The position numbers were made by a program, and so were the translations under genes. Shown here one piece after another: positions 34,119-43,680 of a DNA stretch of 64,000 bases (position 1 is the first letter of the stretch; each line of letters begins with the position of its first letter). Below the pieces are notes generated by a model. That model ran no database searches, was not told the origin of the DNA, and saw only the letters and a list, made by a program, of their open reading frames with translations. Location: positions 1 to 64,000 of the forward strand of contig NZ_JAERVJ010000005.1 in the NCBI RefSeq assembly GCF_016745395.1, written 5' to 3'. This stretch comes from Methylocystis sp. Sn-Cys (GTDB lineage Bacteria > Pseudomonadota > Alphaproteobacteria > Rhizobiales > Beijerinckiaceae).

Positions 34119-34891
34119 AACTTTCCGATATCATCGTCCCCCTCGCCGTCTGCGCAGCAGCGCTTGGCGTGTGGGAATGGATTGTGATGTGGCGGGACAT
34201 TCCGCCCTATGTTCTGCCGGCGCCGAGCGCAATTCTCGAGAGGCTGATCGAGGATCGGGAGTTGCTCTTTTCCTCGCTTCTGGTCACGCTGGGCGTGACG
34301 CTGAAAGCGCTTCTCATCGCCACATCGAGCGGCGTGGCGCTCGCGCTTCTCCTCGCGCAATCAAAGTGGCTCGAGCGCGCGCTGCTGCCTTTCGCCATCG
34401 TGCTGCAGGTGACGCCCATCGTCGCCATCGCGCCGCTGCTGCTCGTCTATCTGCAGCCAGATAACGCCGTGCTCGTCTGCGCCTTTCTCGTCGCCTTCTT
34501 TCCGATCCTCTCCAATACGGCGCTCGGCCTCGCCTCTGTCGATCACGCGCTGCAAGACCTCTTCGATCTTTATCATGCGTCGCCATGGCAAAGGCTCATC
34601 TATCTGCGCCTGCCAGCGGCGCTGCCGCAATTTCTCGCGGGGCTGCGCATCGGCGGCGGACTGTCGCTGATCGGCGCGATTGTCGCGGAGCTGGCGGCGG
34701 GCGCCTCGGGCCAGGGCTCGGGCCTTGCCTATCGCATCGTCGAAGCGGGCTTCCGGCTCGATATTCCGCGCATGTTCGCGGCACTGGCGCTGATCTCGGC
34801 TGCGGGATTGGCGATCTATGGCGCGCTGGCGGCGCTGTCGCATTATCTGCTGCGCGGCTGGCACGAGAGCGCGCGGGAGCGCGGTGAATGA
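34115..34891 (+). CDS. ABC transporter permease
   Basis: 258 residues with a GTG start overlapping the ATPase stop. Six hydrophobic segments are apparent. The cytoplasmic EAA-type loop is visible as DLYHASPWQRLIYLRLPAALPQFLAGLRIG, which contacts the ATPase. It belongs to the SsuC/ThiX-type binding-protein-dependent permeases and completes the importer with the substrate-binding protein encoded at 32.1 kb. Confidence 0.92.
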   Translation: MKLSDIIVPLAVCAAALGVWEWIVMWRDIPPYVLPAPSAILERLIEDRELLFSSLLVTLGVTLKALLIATSSGVALALLLAQSKWLERALLPFAIVLQVTPIVAIAPLLLVYLQPDNAVLVCAFLVAFFPILSNTALGLASVDHALQDLFDLYHASPWQRLIYLRLPAALPQFLAGLRIGGGLSLIGAIVAELAAGASGQGSGLAYRIVEAGFRLDIPRMFAALALISAAGLAIYGALAALSHYLLRGWHESARERGE

Positions 34892-35328
34892 CGATTGTCA
34901 GAGACATTCGTGCGTCCGATGCCAAAGACTGGCGCAGGCTCTGGGCAGGCTACAACGACTTCTATGAGTCGACCGTGCCGGCCGATGTAACGGAGCATAC
35001 TTTACGCCGGCTTCTCGATCCGAATTTGCCGTTGATCGGACGGATCGCAGAGACTGACGGGCAGATCGCCGGCTTTACCATTTCCGTGCTTCACGACAGC
35101 ACTTGGACAATGACGCCAAGTTGCTATCTCGAAGACTTGTTCGTCGATCCCGGCCTTCGCGGCGGCGGCGTCGGACAGGCGTTGATCCAGGATTTGATCG
35201 ATCTGGGGCGCGCGCAGGGGTGGTCGCGCATCTACTGGCATACAAAAACAGACAATGCGCGCGCTCGTCGGCTCTACGATAAATTCGTCGGAGCCGATGA
35301 TTTCGTGCGCTACCGCTTAACGCTGTAG
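34888..35328 (+). CDS. GNAT-family N-acetyltransferase
   Basis: 146 residues, overlapping the permease stop by ATGA. It has the acetyl-CoA-binding motif A VDPGLRGGGVGQALI (about 87-101) and the C-terminal NARARRLYDKF helix. It is probably cytoplasmic and acetylates a small molecule or protein amine. The tight overlap puts it in the transporter operon, so it may modify the imported compound; that link is inference. Confidence 0.88.
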   Translation: MTIVRDIRASDAKDWRRLWAGYNDFYESTVPADVTEHTLRRLLDPNLPLIGRIAETDGQIAGFTISVLHDSTWTMTPSCYLEDLFVDPGLRGGGVGQALIQDLIDLGRAQGWSRIYWHTKTDNARARRLYDKFVGADDFVRYRLTL

Positions 35329-35358
35329 CAGCGGTTCGGACACACAGGGACTCACCGC

Positions 35359-35443
35359 CGTCATTGCGAGGAGGCGGAGCCGACGAAGCAATCCAGGGCC
35401 GCATCGCTGCTCTGGATTGCTTCGCTTCACTCGCAATGACGGG
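35359..35443. repeat. Family B palindromic repeat, copy 7
   Basis: CGTCATTGCGAGGAGGCGGAGCCGACGAAGCAATCCAGGGCC, loop, GCTCTGGATTGCTTCGCTTCACTCGCAATGACGGG. Its left arm is nearly identical to the 25.06-kb copy, and it too is followed by a half copy of family A (about 35446-35483). Confidence 0.85.
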
Positions 35444-35445
35444 CT

Positions 35446-35483
35446 CGGATTCCCGGTCGGGCTTTCAGCTCGGCGGGAATGAC
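35446..35483. repeat. Family A half copy fused to family B
   Basis: GGATTCCCGGTCGGGCTTTCAGCTCGGCGGGAATGACC: the right half only. The same B plus half-A composite is seen at 25.06-25.22 kb, including the CGGTCGGGCTTTCAGC junction, which suggests the composite has moved as one unit. Confidence 0.75.
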
Positions 35484-35524
35484 CAAGCCCCGATGCGCGC
35501 TATCAAACAGAAATTCTATAAGAG

Positions 35525-35565
35525 CCCCCTCCCCAACCCTCCCCCGCTTCGCGGGAGAGGGGGCA
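35525..35565. repeat. Family C repeat, partial copy
   Basis: CCCCCTCCCCAACCCTCCCCCGC followed by GCGGGAGAGGGGGC. Only one terminal hairpin is present. It sits 34 bp downstream of the minus-strand L,D-transpeptidase stop and may serve as its 3' structure. Confidence 0.7.
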
Positions 35566-35598
35566 GGTCCGAGCCTTTATTGGAGGGTAGATCAGCGC

Positions 35599-36966
35599 CT
35601 ACAGCCGCGCGTCGCCGCCCACCTCATCGAGATGATACACATCGTCGCGGAAATGCACCGTGCCGTCCGCGGACGCCCAGCCGGTCATATAGACCCACAC
35701 CACCGGCACCGCGCGGGCGAGCTTCACTTCCTCGCGCTCGCCCGAGGCGATCTTGGCGGTGATGTCTTCCTTGCTCATCTGCGGCCCATTGGCGCCGTCG
35801 AGAATCCAGGTCGCGAGATCGACGACGCCCTGCACGCGCACGCAGCCATGCGACAGAAAGCGATAGTCGTTGGCGAAGAGATTACGCGACGGCGTGTCGT
35901 GCATATAGACCGAATGTTGGTTGGGCATTGAAATGCGGATCGAGCCCAGCGAATTGCCCACGCCGGAATCTTGCCGCAGCGTGTAATTCACCGCGCGCTC
36001 GCTCGCCCAATTGATCGAGCGCGGATCGACCTCGTCGCCCTTGTTGTTGAGCACGCGTATGCGCTGGCGGGTGAGGTAGCTGGGGTCCTTCAGCATATGC
36101 GGCGCGATCTCGTTCTTGATGATCGAGACAGGCACGGTCCAGGTGGGATTGATATTGACCGCGACGACCTTCGCCTGCACTTCCGGCGAGTGGTGCTCGG
36201 GATCGCCGACGATGGCTGCGTAGCGGCGCACCACGCGGTCGTTCTCGACGGCGTCGACCGCCGTCGAGGGAATATTGACGATGATGTAGCGCGGTCCGAA
36301 GGGGAAATCGACGCCGGCGAGCCGCTGCGCGCTGGAGGCGAGCTGGCGGAAGCGCACGGTCGCGGGCACGTCGAGCGCGCGCAAAGTTGCGCCGGCGACA
36401 ACGCCCGTCTGCTTCAAACCCATGCGAAACTGAAAGCGCTTCACCGCCGCCGTGAGATCATTGTCCCAGACCTGTTTGCGCGTGTCGGAAAGCGTATCGT
36501 CCTCCGCCGCAAGGCGCCGGCGCAGAGTGGCGACCGCCGGGCCTTTCGCGCCGGCGCGCAAGCTGACGCCCACTGTCGGCCAGCCGCCGAGATCGACGAT
36601 CTGGGCGTATCGTTCCGAGGCTTTGGAAGTGGTGAAGAATGTCTCCGGTTGAAGCACCGGGGTGGGATCGTCGGAAAGCGCCATCTCGCGCGGCGGCGCA
36701 GGCGGACGGGGCTTGGGTTTCGGCTTTGGCGCCGGCGCGCTGGCTTCAGTGACGGGAGCCGGCGCAGTCTGTTCGGCAGGCGCGGCCGGAGTCGCCGGCG
36801 CGGGAGCAACGGGCGGCGCGGCGGCGGGAGCCGGCGCAGGGGCGGGAGCGGGCGCGGCCACCGGCGGCGCGCTTTGCCCCAACACCGGCGCCGCGCCGAT
36901 CCATGCGCCCACGATAAGGCCCGCGCCGATCAACCGTGCGCTTTTCGTCATCCTGCTCGTCGCCAT
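35599..36966 (-). CDS. L,D-transpeptidase (YcbB-like, YkuD domain)
   Basis: 455 residues. After a signal segment (LIGAGLIVGAWIGAAPVLGQ) comes a long Pro/Ala-rich linker (about 32-100). A peptidoglycan-binding-1-like motif (LRRRLAAEDD ... VKRFQFRMGL) precedes a YkuD catalytic domain with SHGCVRV and nucleophile Cys375. The YcbB-type architecture implies 3-3 cross-linking of peptidoglycan in the periplasm or attachment of proteins to it. It is monocistronic and divergent from the di-haem cytochrome gene; an ATG at 36951 is an alternative start. Confidence 0.93.
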   Translation of the reverse strand: MATSRMTKSARLIGAGLIVGAWIGAAPVLGQSAPPVAAPAPAPAPAPAAAPPVAPAPATPAAPAEQTAPAPVTEASAPAPKPKPKPRPPAPPREMALSDDPTPVLQPETFFTTSKASERYAQIVDLGGWPTVGVSLRAGAKGPAVATLRRRLAAEDDTLSDTRKQVWDNDLTAAVKRFQFRMGLKQTGVVAGATLRALDVPATVRFRQLASSAQRLAGVDFPFGPRYIIVNIPSTAVDAVENDRVVRRYAAIVGDPEHHSPEVQAKVVAVNINPTWTVPVSIIKNEIAPHMLKDPSYLTRQRIRVLNNKGDEVDPRSINWASERAVNYTLRQDSGVGNSLGSIRISMPNQHSVYMHDTPSRNLFANDYRFLSHGCVRVQGVVDLATWILDGANGPQMSKEDITAKIASGEREEVKLARAVPVVWVYMTGWASADGTVHFRDDVYHLDEVGGDARL

Positions 36967-37078
36967 CCGTCAGCCATCTCTCTCACGGCCCCTGCTCCGC
37001 CGGGGCGCGGCTTGAATATTTTCCCGGTTTGTCAACCGCGAGGCGGCAAGGGTCAACTCAATTTCTCGCAATCTTGTC

Positions 37079-37096
37079 GCGCAACATGAGTTGCGC
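37079..37096. promoter_or_regulatory. Perfect 7-4-7 inverted repeat, candidate operator
   Basis: GCGCAAC-ATGA-GTTGCGC lies in the 212-bp gap between the divergent L,D-transpeptidase and cytochrome genes, 83 bp upstream of the cytochrome ATG. Its size and symmetry suit a dimeric repressor or activator. The regulator is unknown. A few bases further on, GCAATGCAAC partly repeats the half site. Confidence 0.45.
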
Positions 37097-37178
37097 AATG
37101 CAACGCCAGTTGATGAAAGACATATTCTGTGCTTTTCTCCCGCCAAATATTCATTCTGATTCATTTGAGGGAGGAAAC

Positions 37179-38924
37179 ATGTCAAAATATGATAGATTTA
37201 TGTCGTCGATCGCCACACTCGGCGCCGCATCGCTCCTGACTCTGACGAGCCTGTCTCCATCCGCAGCGGAAGTGACTTACGCGAACCAGGGGAGCCAATG
37301 GACCCAGGCGAGCCGTAACGACTTTTATACGCGGGACCAGGGCGCGCGAATCATACCGTTCGACTGGTTCAAAGCCTTGAAGCGCGCCGACGGCACGGGG
37401 TTCCTCGACGACAGCATGGCCCGCTACGGCTATCTGCCTAATTCTGAAAGTCCGACGCCCGGCCTGCCCGTCGGCTTCCTGACCGCGTCGGAGGGCGGCG
37501 TCCGGACGCTGAGCATGACCTGCTCCGGCTGCCACGTTCGTCAAATCAACGTCCAGGGCGCCTCCTGGCGCATCGACGGCGGGCCGGCGCTATCCGACTT
37601 CCAGGCCTTCCTCGCCGATCTCGACACGGCGGTCGATAAAATCCTTACCGATTCGGCGGCCTTCGACGCATTCGCAAAAGCCGTCGGCGCGCAGAGCCCG
37701 CATGCGCATAAGCAGCTACACGACGACGTCGAGGCCTGGTTCAAGCCCTATCACACGCTGATGGCGCGCGCGCTTCCGACGCCCGGCTGGGGCGTCGGCC
37801 GCGCCGACGCCGTGTCGATGATCTTCAACCGCGTCGCGGGCCTGGATATCGGCCACCCGCCGCTGCGGATCATCGAAGAGAATATCGCGCGCGCCGACGC
37901 GCCCGTGCGCTATCCCTTCGTCTGGAATGCGCCCATCCAGGACATCACCCAATGGCCTGGCTTCGCCAAGAACGGCGACGACATTCTCGGCCTCGCGAGA
38001 AATGTCGGCGAGGTTTACGGCGTGTTCGGGGTCTATCGCCCGTCGAAGATTTTGCCCGACGTCAATATCGTCGATTATCTGAACGAGTCGTCGCTCAATT
38101 TCGCCGGCTTGCAGCAACTCGAATTCCTGCTCAAGAAAATCGACCCGCCGAAATGGCCCTGGAAGCTCGATGGGGACCTCATCAAGCAAGGGAAGGCGAT
38201 CTACGAAAAGGATTGCGCGAGCGGCTGTCACGCGGAAACGGCGGGAGACCCGCGTCTGTGCAATCCCAACACCTGGGCGACGCCGCTCCAGGATGTCGAG
38301 ACGGATTCGCGCGAGTATAAGATTCTTGGCCGCGAGGCCGACACGGGCGTGCTGGAAGGGGCGTTTATCCCGCTGGTTCCCGGCGCCGACACGCCGCTGA
38401 AGCCCAAGGACAAGATTTTCTCCATCCTCGGCGTGTCCGTGATCGGCTCGATCCTCGAAGCGCCGCTGCATTTTGGCCTGGATGTCTTCAAGCCAATCGT
38501 CGACGCCTGCATCCAACGGGATTCGAGATCGCCGCAGCAGTTGCAAACTTTGATCAACAGCCAGATCAAGACAGCCCTGCAAAATCTTTATGCAAAGCCC
38601 CAACAGGCGCCCCAGTTCAAATATGAGGCGCGGGTCATGAAGGGCATCTGGGCGGTCGCGCCCTATCTGCACAACGGCTCGGTGCCGACGCTCGCCGATC
38701 TGCTGAAACCCGCCGCGGAACGCCCGGCTTCCTTCAAGGTCGGCGTGAACTACGATATCGAGAATGTGGGTCTTGCCAAGGATCAGCCTGGGCTGAGCTC
38801 GACCTATACGGCGGACGACTGCTCGAAGCGCGACTCGGGCAACAGCCGTTGCGGCCATGAGTTCGGGACGAAACTGGCGCCCGAGGAGAAGAAGGCGCTC
38901 CTCGAATATTTGAAGAGCCTATGA
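37179..38924 (+). CDS. RoxA-like di-haem c-type cytochrome with CX3CH second site
   Basis: 581 residues from the ATG at 37179, which has a strong GAGGGAGGA. The signal peptide ends near SPSAA (residue 30). The first haem motif is CSGCH (115-119). The second is Cys346-Ala-Ser-Gly-Cys350-His351, one residue longer than CxxCH. GIWAVAPYLHNGSVPTLADLL (His498) is a signature of the RoxA/MauG-related di-haem family. It is predicted periplasmic. RoxA is a rubber oxygenase; here peroxidase or oxygenase activity is only a family-level guess. Confidence 0.82.
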   Translation: MSKYDRFMSSIATLGAASLLTLTSLSPSAAEVTYANQGSQWTQASRNDFYTRDQGARIIPFDWFKALKRADGTGFLDDSMARYGYLPNSESPTPGLPVGFLTASEGGVRTLSMTCSGCHVRQINVQGASWRIDGGPALSDFQAFLADLDTAVDKILTDSAAFDAFAKAVGAQSPHAHKQLHDDVEAWFKPYHTLMARALPTPGWGVGRADAVSMIFNRVAGLDIGHPPLRIIEENIARADAPVRYPFVWNAPIQDITQWPGFAKNGDDILGLARNVGEVYGVFGVYRPSKILPDVNIVDYLNESSLNFAGLQQLEFLLKKIDPPKWPWKLDGDLIKQGKAIYEKDCASGCHAETAGDPRLCNPNTWATPLQDVETDSREYKILGREADTGVLEGAFIPLVPGADTPLKPKDKIFSILGVSVIGSILEAPLHFGLDVFKPIVDACIQRDSRSPQQLQTLINSQIKTALQNLYAKPQQAPQFKYEARVMKGIWAVAPYLHNGSVPTLADLLKPAAERPASFKVGVNYDIENVGLAKDQPGLSSTYTADDCSKRDSGNSRCGHEFGTKLAPEEKKALLEYLKSL

Positions 38925-39045
38925 CGGCAGGCAGTGGCCTGAATAACGAGAAATCGCGGGGGCGCTTCGGCGCCCCTTGCCTTTTCGGCCGCCGCCGCCC
39001 ATACCGCCCGCCAACGATCACCCTCACCAATCGAACGGGACGACT

Positions 39046-40143
39046 ATGGGCTTCAAATGCGGCATCGTCGGCCTGCCGAACGTCGGCAAGTCGACCCTTT
39101 TCAACGCGCTGACCCAAACGGCGGCGGCGCAGGCCGCAAATTACCCCTTCTGCACCATCGAGCCGAACGTCGGCGAAGTGGCGGTGCCGGACCCGCGCCT
39201 GGAAGATCTCGCCAAAGTGGCCGGCTCCAAGCAGATCATCCCGACGCGGCTGACCTTCGTCGATATCGCCGGCCTCGTGCGCGGCGCCTCCAAAGGCGAG
39301 GGCCTCGGCAATCAGTTCCTGGCCAATATTCGCGAGTGCGACGCCATCGCCCATGTCGTGCGCTGCTTCGAGGATGGGGACGTGACCCATGTCGAGGGCG
39401 GCGTCGATCCGATCCGCGACATCGAGACGATCGAAACCGAGCTGATGCTCGCCGATCTGGAGAGCCTGGAAAAGCGCGTCGTCCCGCTGGAGAAGAAGGC
39501 CAAGGGCGGCGACAAGGAATCCAAGGAGCTTCTCGACCTCATGAACCGCTGCCTCGTCCTGCTGCGGGACGGCAAGCCGGCGCGCATGGCCAAAGTCACT
39601 CAGGAGGAGCGGATCGCCTTCAACGGCCTCGGGCTTTTGTCGTCGAAGCCGGTTCTTTATGTCTGCAATGTCGAGGAAGGCTCCGCGGCCGAGGGCAACG
39701 GCAACTCCGCCAAGGTCGCCGCCCGCGCCGCTGAGGAAGGCGCCGCCTCGGTCGTGGTCTCCGCCAAGATCGAAAGCGAGATCGCGGTCATGCCGATCGA
39801 GGAGCAGAAGGACTTTCTGGAGGCCGTCGGTCTGACCGAGCCAGGCCTCAATCGCGTCATCCGCGCCGGCTACGATCTTCTGCAGCTCATCACCTATTTT
39901 ACGATCGGCCCGAAGGAAGCGCGCGCCTGGACCATCGAAAAGGGCACGCGCGCGCCGCAGGCCGCAGGCGTGATCCACACCGATTTCGAGAAGGGCTTCA
40001 TCCGCGCCGAAACCATCGCCTGTGACGATTACGTGGCCTACAAGGGCGAGGCCGGCGCGCGCGACGCCGGACGGCTGCGGCTGGAAGGCAAGGACTATGT
40101 CGTCGCCGACGGCGACGTGATGCACTTCCGGTTCAATACGTAG
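39046..40143 (+). CDS. ychF: Redox-regulated ATPase YchF (Obg family)
   Basis: 365 residues from the ATG at 39046. The G1 loop GLPNVGKST lies at about 9-17, G3 is DIAGLVRGASKGEGLG, and the G4 position reads NVEE rather than NKxD, which explains the ATP preference of this family. The C-terminal TGS-like domain (FTIGPKEARAWTI to the end) binds ribosomes. YchF/OLA1 acts in translation and oxidative stress. It is 121 bp after the cytochrome gene, with its own likely promoter. Confidence 0.96.
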   Translation: MGFKCGIVGLPNVGKSTLFNALTQTAAAQAANYPFCTIEPNVGEVAVPDPRLEDLAKVAGSKQIIPTRLTFVDIAGLVRGASKGEGLGNQFLANIRECDAIAHVVRCFEDGDVTHVEGGVDPIRDIETIETELMLADLESLEKRVVPLEKKAKGGDKESKELLDLMNRCLVLLRDGKPARMAKVTQEERIAFNGLGLLSSKPVLYVCNVEEGSAAEGNGNSAKVAARAAEEGAASVVVSAKIESEIAVMPIEEQKDFLEAVGLTEPGLNRVIRAGYDLLQLITYFTIGPKEARAWTIEKGTRAPQAAGVIHTDFEKGFIRAETIACDDYVAYKGEAGARDAGRLRLEGKDYVVADGDVMHFRFNT

Positions 40144-40150
40144 CGACCCT

Positions 40151-40370
40151 GGACCGCGAGCCTTCAGGCTCGCTGGACAAATGCGCGCTCTGACAAATGG
40201 GCGATGACGCTCCTCGTGCTTCGAGACGCCTGCTGCGCAGGCTCCTCAGCATGAGGAGCTTCTGCATCCGCGCCAAACAATTAGGCCTTATCCTGAGAAG
40301 CTCGCGTCTCGAAGGGCGAGGCCGCCTCGGAGATTATCGACAAATATGCGCGCCTGAAGGCGCGCGGTCC
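40151..40370. repeat. Family E repeat split by an inner palindromic segment
   Basis: The outer halves GGACCGCGAGCCTTCAGGCT (from 40151) and GCGCGCCTGAAGGCGCGCGG (from 40348) match the two halves of the 14.5-kb repeat, but they are 174 bp apart. The inner part holds CTTCGAGACGCCTGCTGCGC, CCTCAGCATGAGG, CTTATCCTGAG and GCGTCTCGAAGG, a separate inverted repeat. It looks like one repeat family inserted into another. It fills the gap between ychF and the GGDEF gene. Confidence 0.7.
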
Positions 40371-40376
40371 GAGGGG

Positions 40377-41405
40377 TCAGAACAGCTCGACGTCCTGGCC
40401 GACGGCGATCCTGCCCTGTATCAGGCCGTCGGCCACCAGCATCTCATGCGATCGGATTTGGTTGCGCCCGCTCTGCTTGGCGATATAGAGCGCGGCGTCG
40501 GCGCGGCCGAAGGCGCTGGCGCCCGTGTCGCCGGCGACCGCCTGCGTGTATCCGATGCTGGCGGTGATCGGCCCGACCTGCGGGAAACGAAAGGTTTCCA
40601 CCCGCGCCCGGAAACTTTCGAGGGTGTGGTAGGCCTCATCGATCGTCACATGGTCGAGAATAACGAGGAACTCCTCCCCGCCAAATCTGAACAGACGATC
40701 GTGGTCGCTGAAGCATTCGCGCAGCACGCCCGCGAAAAGAACCAGGACCTCGTCGCCGAAGGGATGGCCGAAGCTGTCGTTGACGCGCTTGAAATGGTCG
40801 ATGTCGATGACGGCGAGATAAGGACAGCGGCCGCAACATGTCCGCAGCTCGCCGCATTTTTCCGAGCAGCTCCCGTAGTTGAGCCTTGCGAAACTGTCGT
40901 GAAAGGTTCGCCTGTTGCGCAGCCCCGTCAGCTCGTCGCAATCGCCATAGTCCAATATGCCGAGATGGTTGCGGTAGATGCGCAGCATCCCCGTCACCAT
41001 CCGCTCCTGTTCATGGCTCAGCGGCGACGAACGCGTGACCTCGAGAAGGTCGATCACCTCCTGGCCATCCATGACGGGGAAGACATAACGCACGCCGTTC
41101 GCCGGGCCCGCCGAGCGGCACAAGGGCTCCTTCGAATAGAAACAATCGCGCAGGCCGCCGAACGTCTCGAGGGGAAGGAGCATATTGCCCGGATGAGGCG
41201 CGGACGTTTGCGTCTCGTCGCCGCGCGGCGAGCCGAAATCCGCCCGCCGGCGAATCCACATGGATCCCCTCCTGTCGACAATGTTCCACAAGGTCAGCCG
41301 CGATGCGCCCAGCAAACCGTGAAACACCGACAGCAATGTATCTACGAGCGCGTTCCTGTCCCGGTGGTCGGTAAGGTTGGCAACCGTATCGATAATGTGG
41401 CCCAT
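40377..41405 (-). CDS. GGDEF diguanylate cyclase with cysteine-rich insert
   Basis: 342 residues from the ATG at 41405; a TTG at 41465 would add 20. The N-terminal 155 residues look like a GAF-type sensor domain. The GGDEF domain starts at DELTGLRNRRTF, carries GGEEF at 242-246, and has no RxxD inhibitory site. Between the first helix and the VIDIDHFKRVND strand there is an unusual CSEKCGELRTCCGRC segment with five cysteines. It is predicted to make cyclic di-GMP from GTP. The insert might bind a metal or sense redox. Confidence 0.9.
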   Translation of the reverse strand: MGHIIDTVANLTDHRDRNALVDTLLSVFHGLLGASRLTLWNIVDRRGSMWIRRRADFGSPRGDETQTSAPHPGNMLLPLETFGGLRDCFYSKEPLCRSAGPANGVRYVFPVMDGQEVIDLLEVTRSSPLSHEQERMVTGMLRIYRNHLGILDYGDCDELTGLRNRRTFHDSFARLNYGSCSEKCGELRTCCGRCPYLAVIDIDHFKRVNDSFGHPFGDEVLVLFAGVLRECFSDHDRLFRFGGEEFLVILDHVTIDEAYHTLESFRARVETFRFPQVGPITASIGYTQAVAGDTGASAFGRADAALYIAKQSGRNQIRSHEMLVADGLIQGRIAVGQDVELF

Positions 41406-41517
41406 GCTCTCAAAACGCCCAAAGCGCGCTCCACCGGCGCAATCTGAGCCTCTATTGAACGGCAAAGTCCCTTAAAATTCGTATCTAATCGCTCGGATTG
41501 CGGTCTCGACTCGGCGC

Positions 41518-42144
41518 CTAGTCCTTCGAAAGATTGTCGATCCGCTTATTGAGTTCATCGAGCTGCCGTTTCAGCTCGGCGACGTCGCCCGCCTCCTTGC
41601 TTGGAACGGCCGACGCTTCGTGCCCGTCCACCGAGGACACGGTGGCGTTCGAAACGGTCTCGGCCGGAAGGCCGAACGGGTTGAACATTGTCAGCGCCTG
41701 CCGGAACACCGCCATGTTCTTGCGCGCCTGCTCCTCCATCGCCTGGAAAGCCTGGCGGGTGGGCTCGGTGAAGGGGCCCGCCGGCAACGCGGAGGAGAAT
41801 TGGTCGCGGAATTTCTGTTGTTCTTTCGTGAGCTTGTCGATCGAGAACTCGAGATAGCTCGGCACCAGCATCTGCATGCTGTCGCCGTAGAAGCGGATGA
41901 GCTGGCGCAAAAAGGCGATCGGGAGCAGGCTCTGGCCGTCCTTGCCCTCCTGCTCGAAGATGATCTGGGTCAGAACGGGCCGGGTGATGTCCTCGCCGCT
42001 CTTGGCGTCGCAAACGACGAAATCCTCGCCGCGCTTGACCATGGCGGCGAGATCCTCCAGCGTGACGTAAGTGCTCGTCCCCGTATCATAGAGCCGACGG
42101 TTGGCGTATTTCTTGATTACGGTCGGTTTCTTCTCGTTCGCCAT
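41518..42144 (-). CDS. phaR: Polyhydroxyalkanoate synthesis repressor PhaR
   Basis: 208 residues. The N-terminal DNA-binding domain is unmistakable (TVIKKYANRRLYDTGTSTYVT, 8-28). A central phasin-like PHB-binding region with FIRFYGDSMQMLVPSYLE follows, and the C-terminus is a coiled coil (ELKRQLDELNKRIDNL). PhaR represses phasin and its own gene until it is titrated onto nascent polymer granules. It is divergent from phaA-phaB, as in many Rhizobiales. The polymerase gene phaC is not in the window. Confidence 0.96.
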   Translation of the reverse strand: MANEKKPTVIKKYANRRLYDTGTSTYVTLEDLAAMVKRGEDFVVCDAKSGEDITRPVLTQIIFEQEGKDGQSLLPIAFLRQLIRFYGDSMQMLVPSYLEFSIDKLTKEQQKFRDQFSSALPAGPFTEPTRQAFQAMEEQARKNMAVFRQALTMFNPFGLPAETVSNATVSSVDGHEASAVPSKEAGDVAELKRQLDELNKRIDNLSKD

Positions 42145-42388
42145 ACGCCTGACACCGCTCCCCTCGCCGGCGGGCTGCCTGAAAAACGGTCAAGCCCAGC
42201 GCCTTGACGATAAGCGCATTTTGGCGCCTGCGGCAATATTTTCCTCATGGACAGCTTTCGCTCGCGGCTAATTCCGTGCAAAACGGGCCGCGGCTTGACG
42301 AACGCAAGCGCGAAATGCTCAACAACGTCCGCCCCGGCTGGGCGCTCAGGGCTCGAGAGCCCGACCTATCTTTTAGAGGGAGACAGAA

Positions 42389-43564
<1,176 letters not shown>

Positions 43565-43569
43565 GAACA

Positions 43570-43636
43570 GACCGCGCGCCTTCGGGCGGGCATTATTCCG
43601 GCGCCGTCGACGAGCGAGCCTGAAGGCTCGCGGTCC
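43570..43636. repeat. Family E palindromic repeat between phaA and phaB
   Basis: GACCGCGCGCCTTCGGGCGGGC and GCGAGCCTGAAGGCTCGCGG flank a 20-bp centre. It is 5 bp from the phaA stop and 45 bp before the phaB ATG. As a strong hairpin inside a two-gene operon it could stabilise the upstream mRNA or lower phaB expression. Confidence 0.75.
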
Positions 43637-43680
43637 GGCGCCGGCTTTTCTTTTGAACGAAAACAAGGGAGACATCCAAA

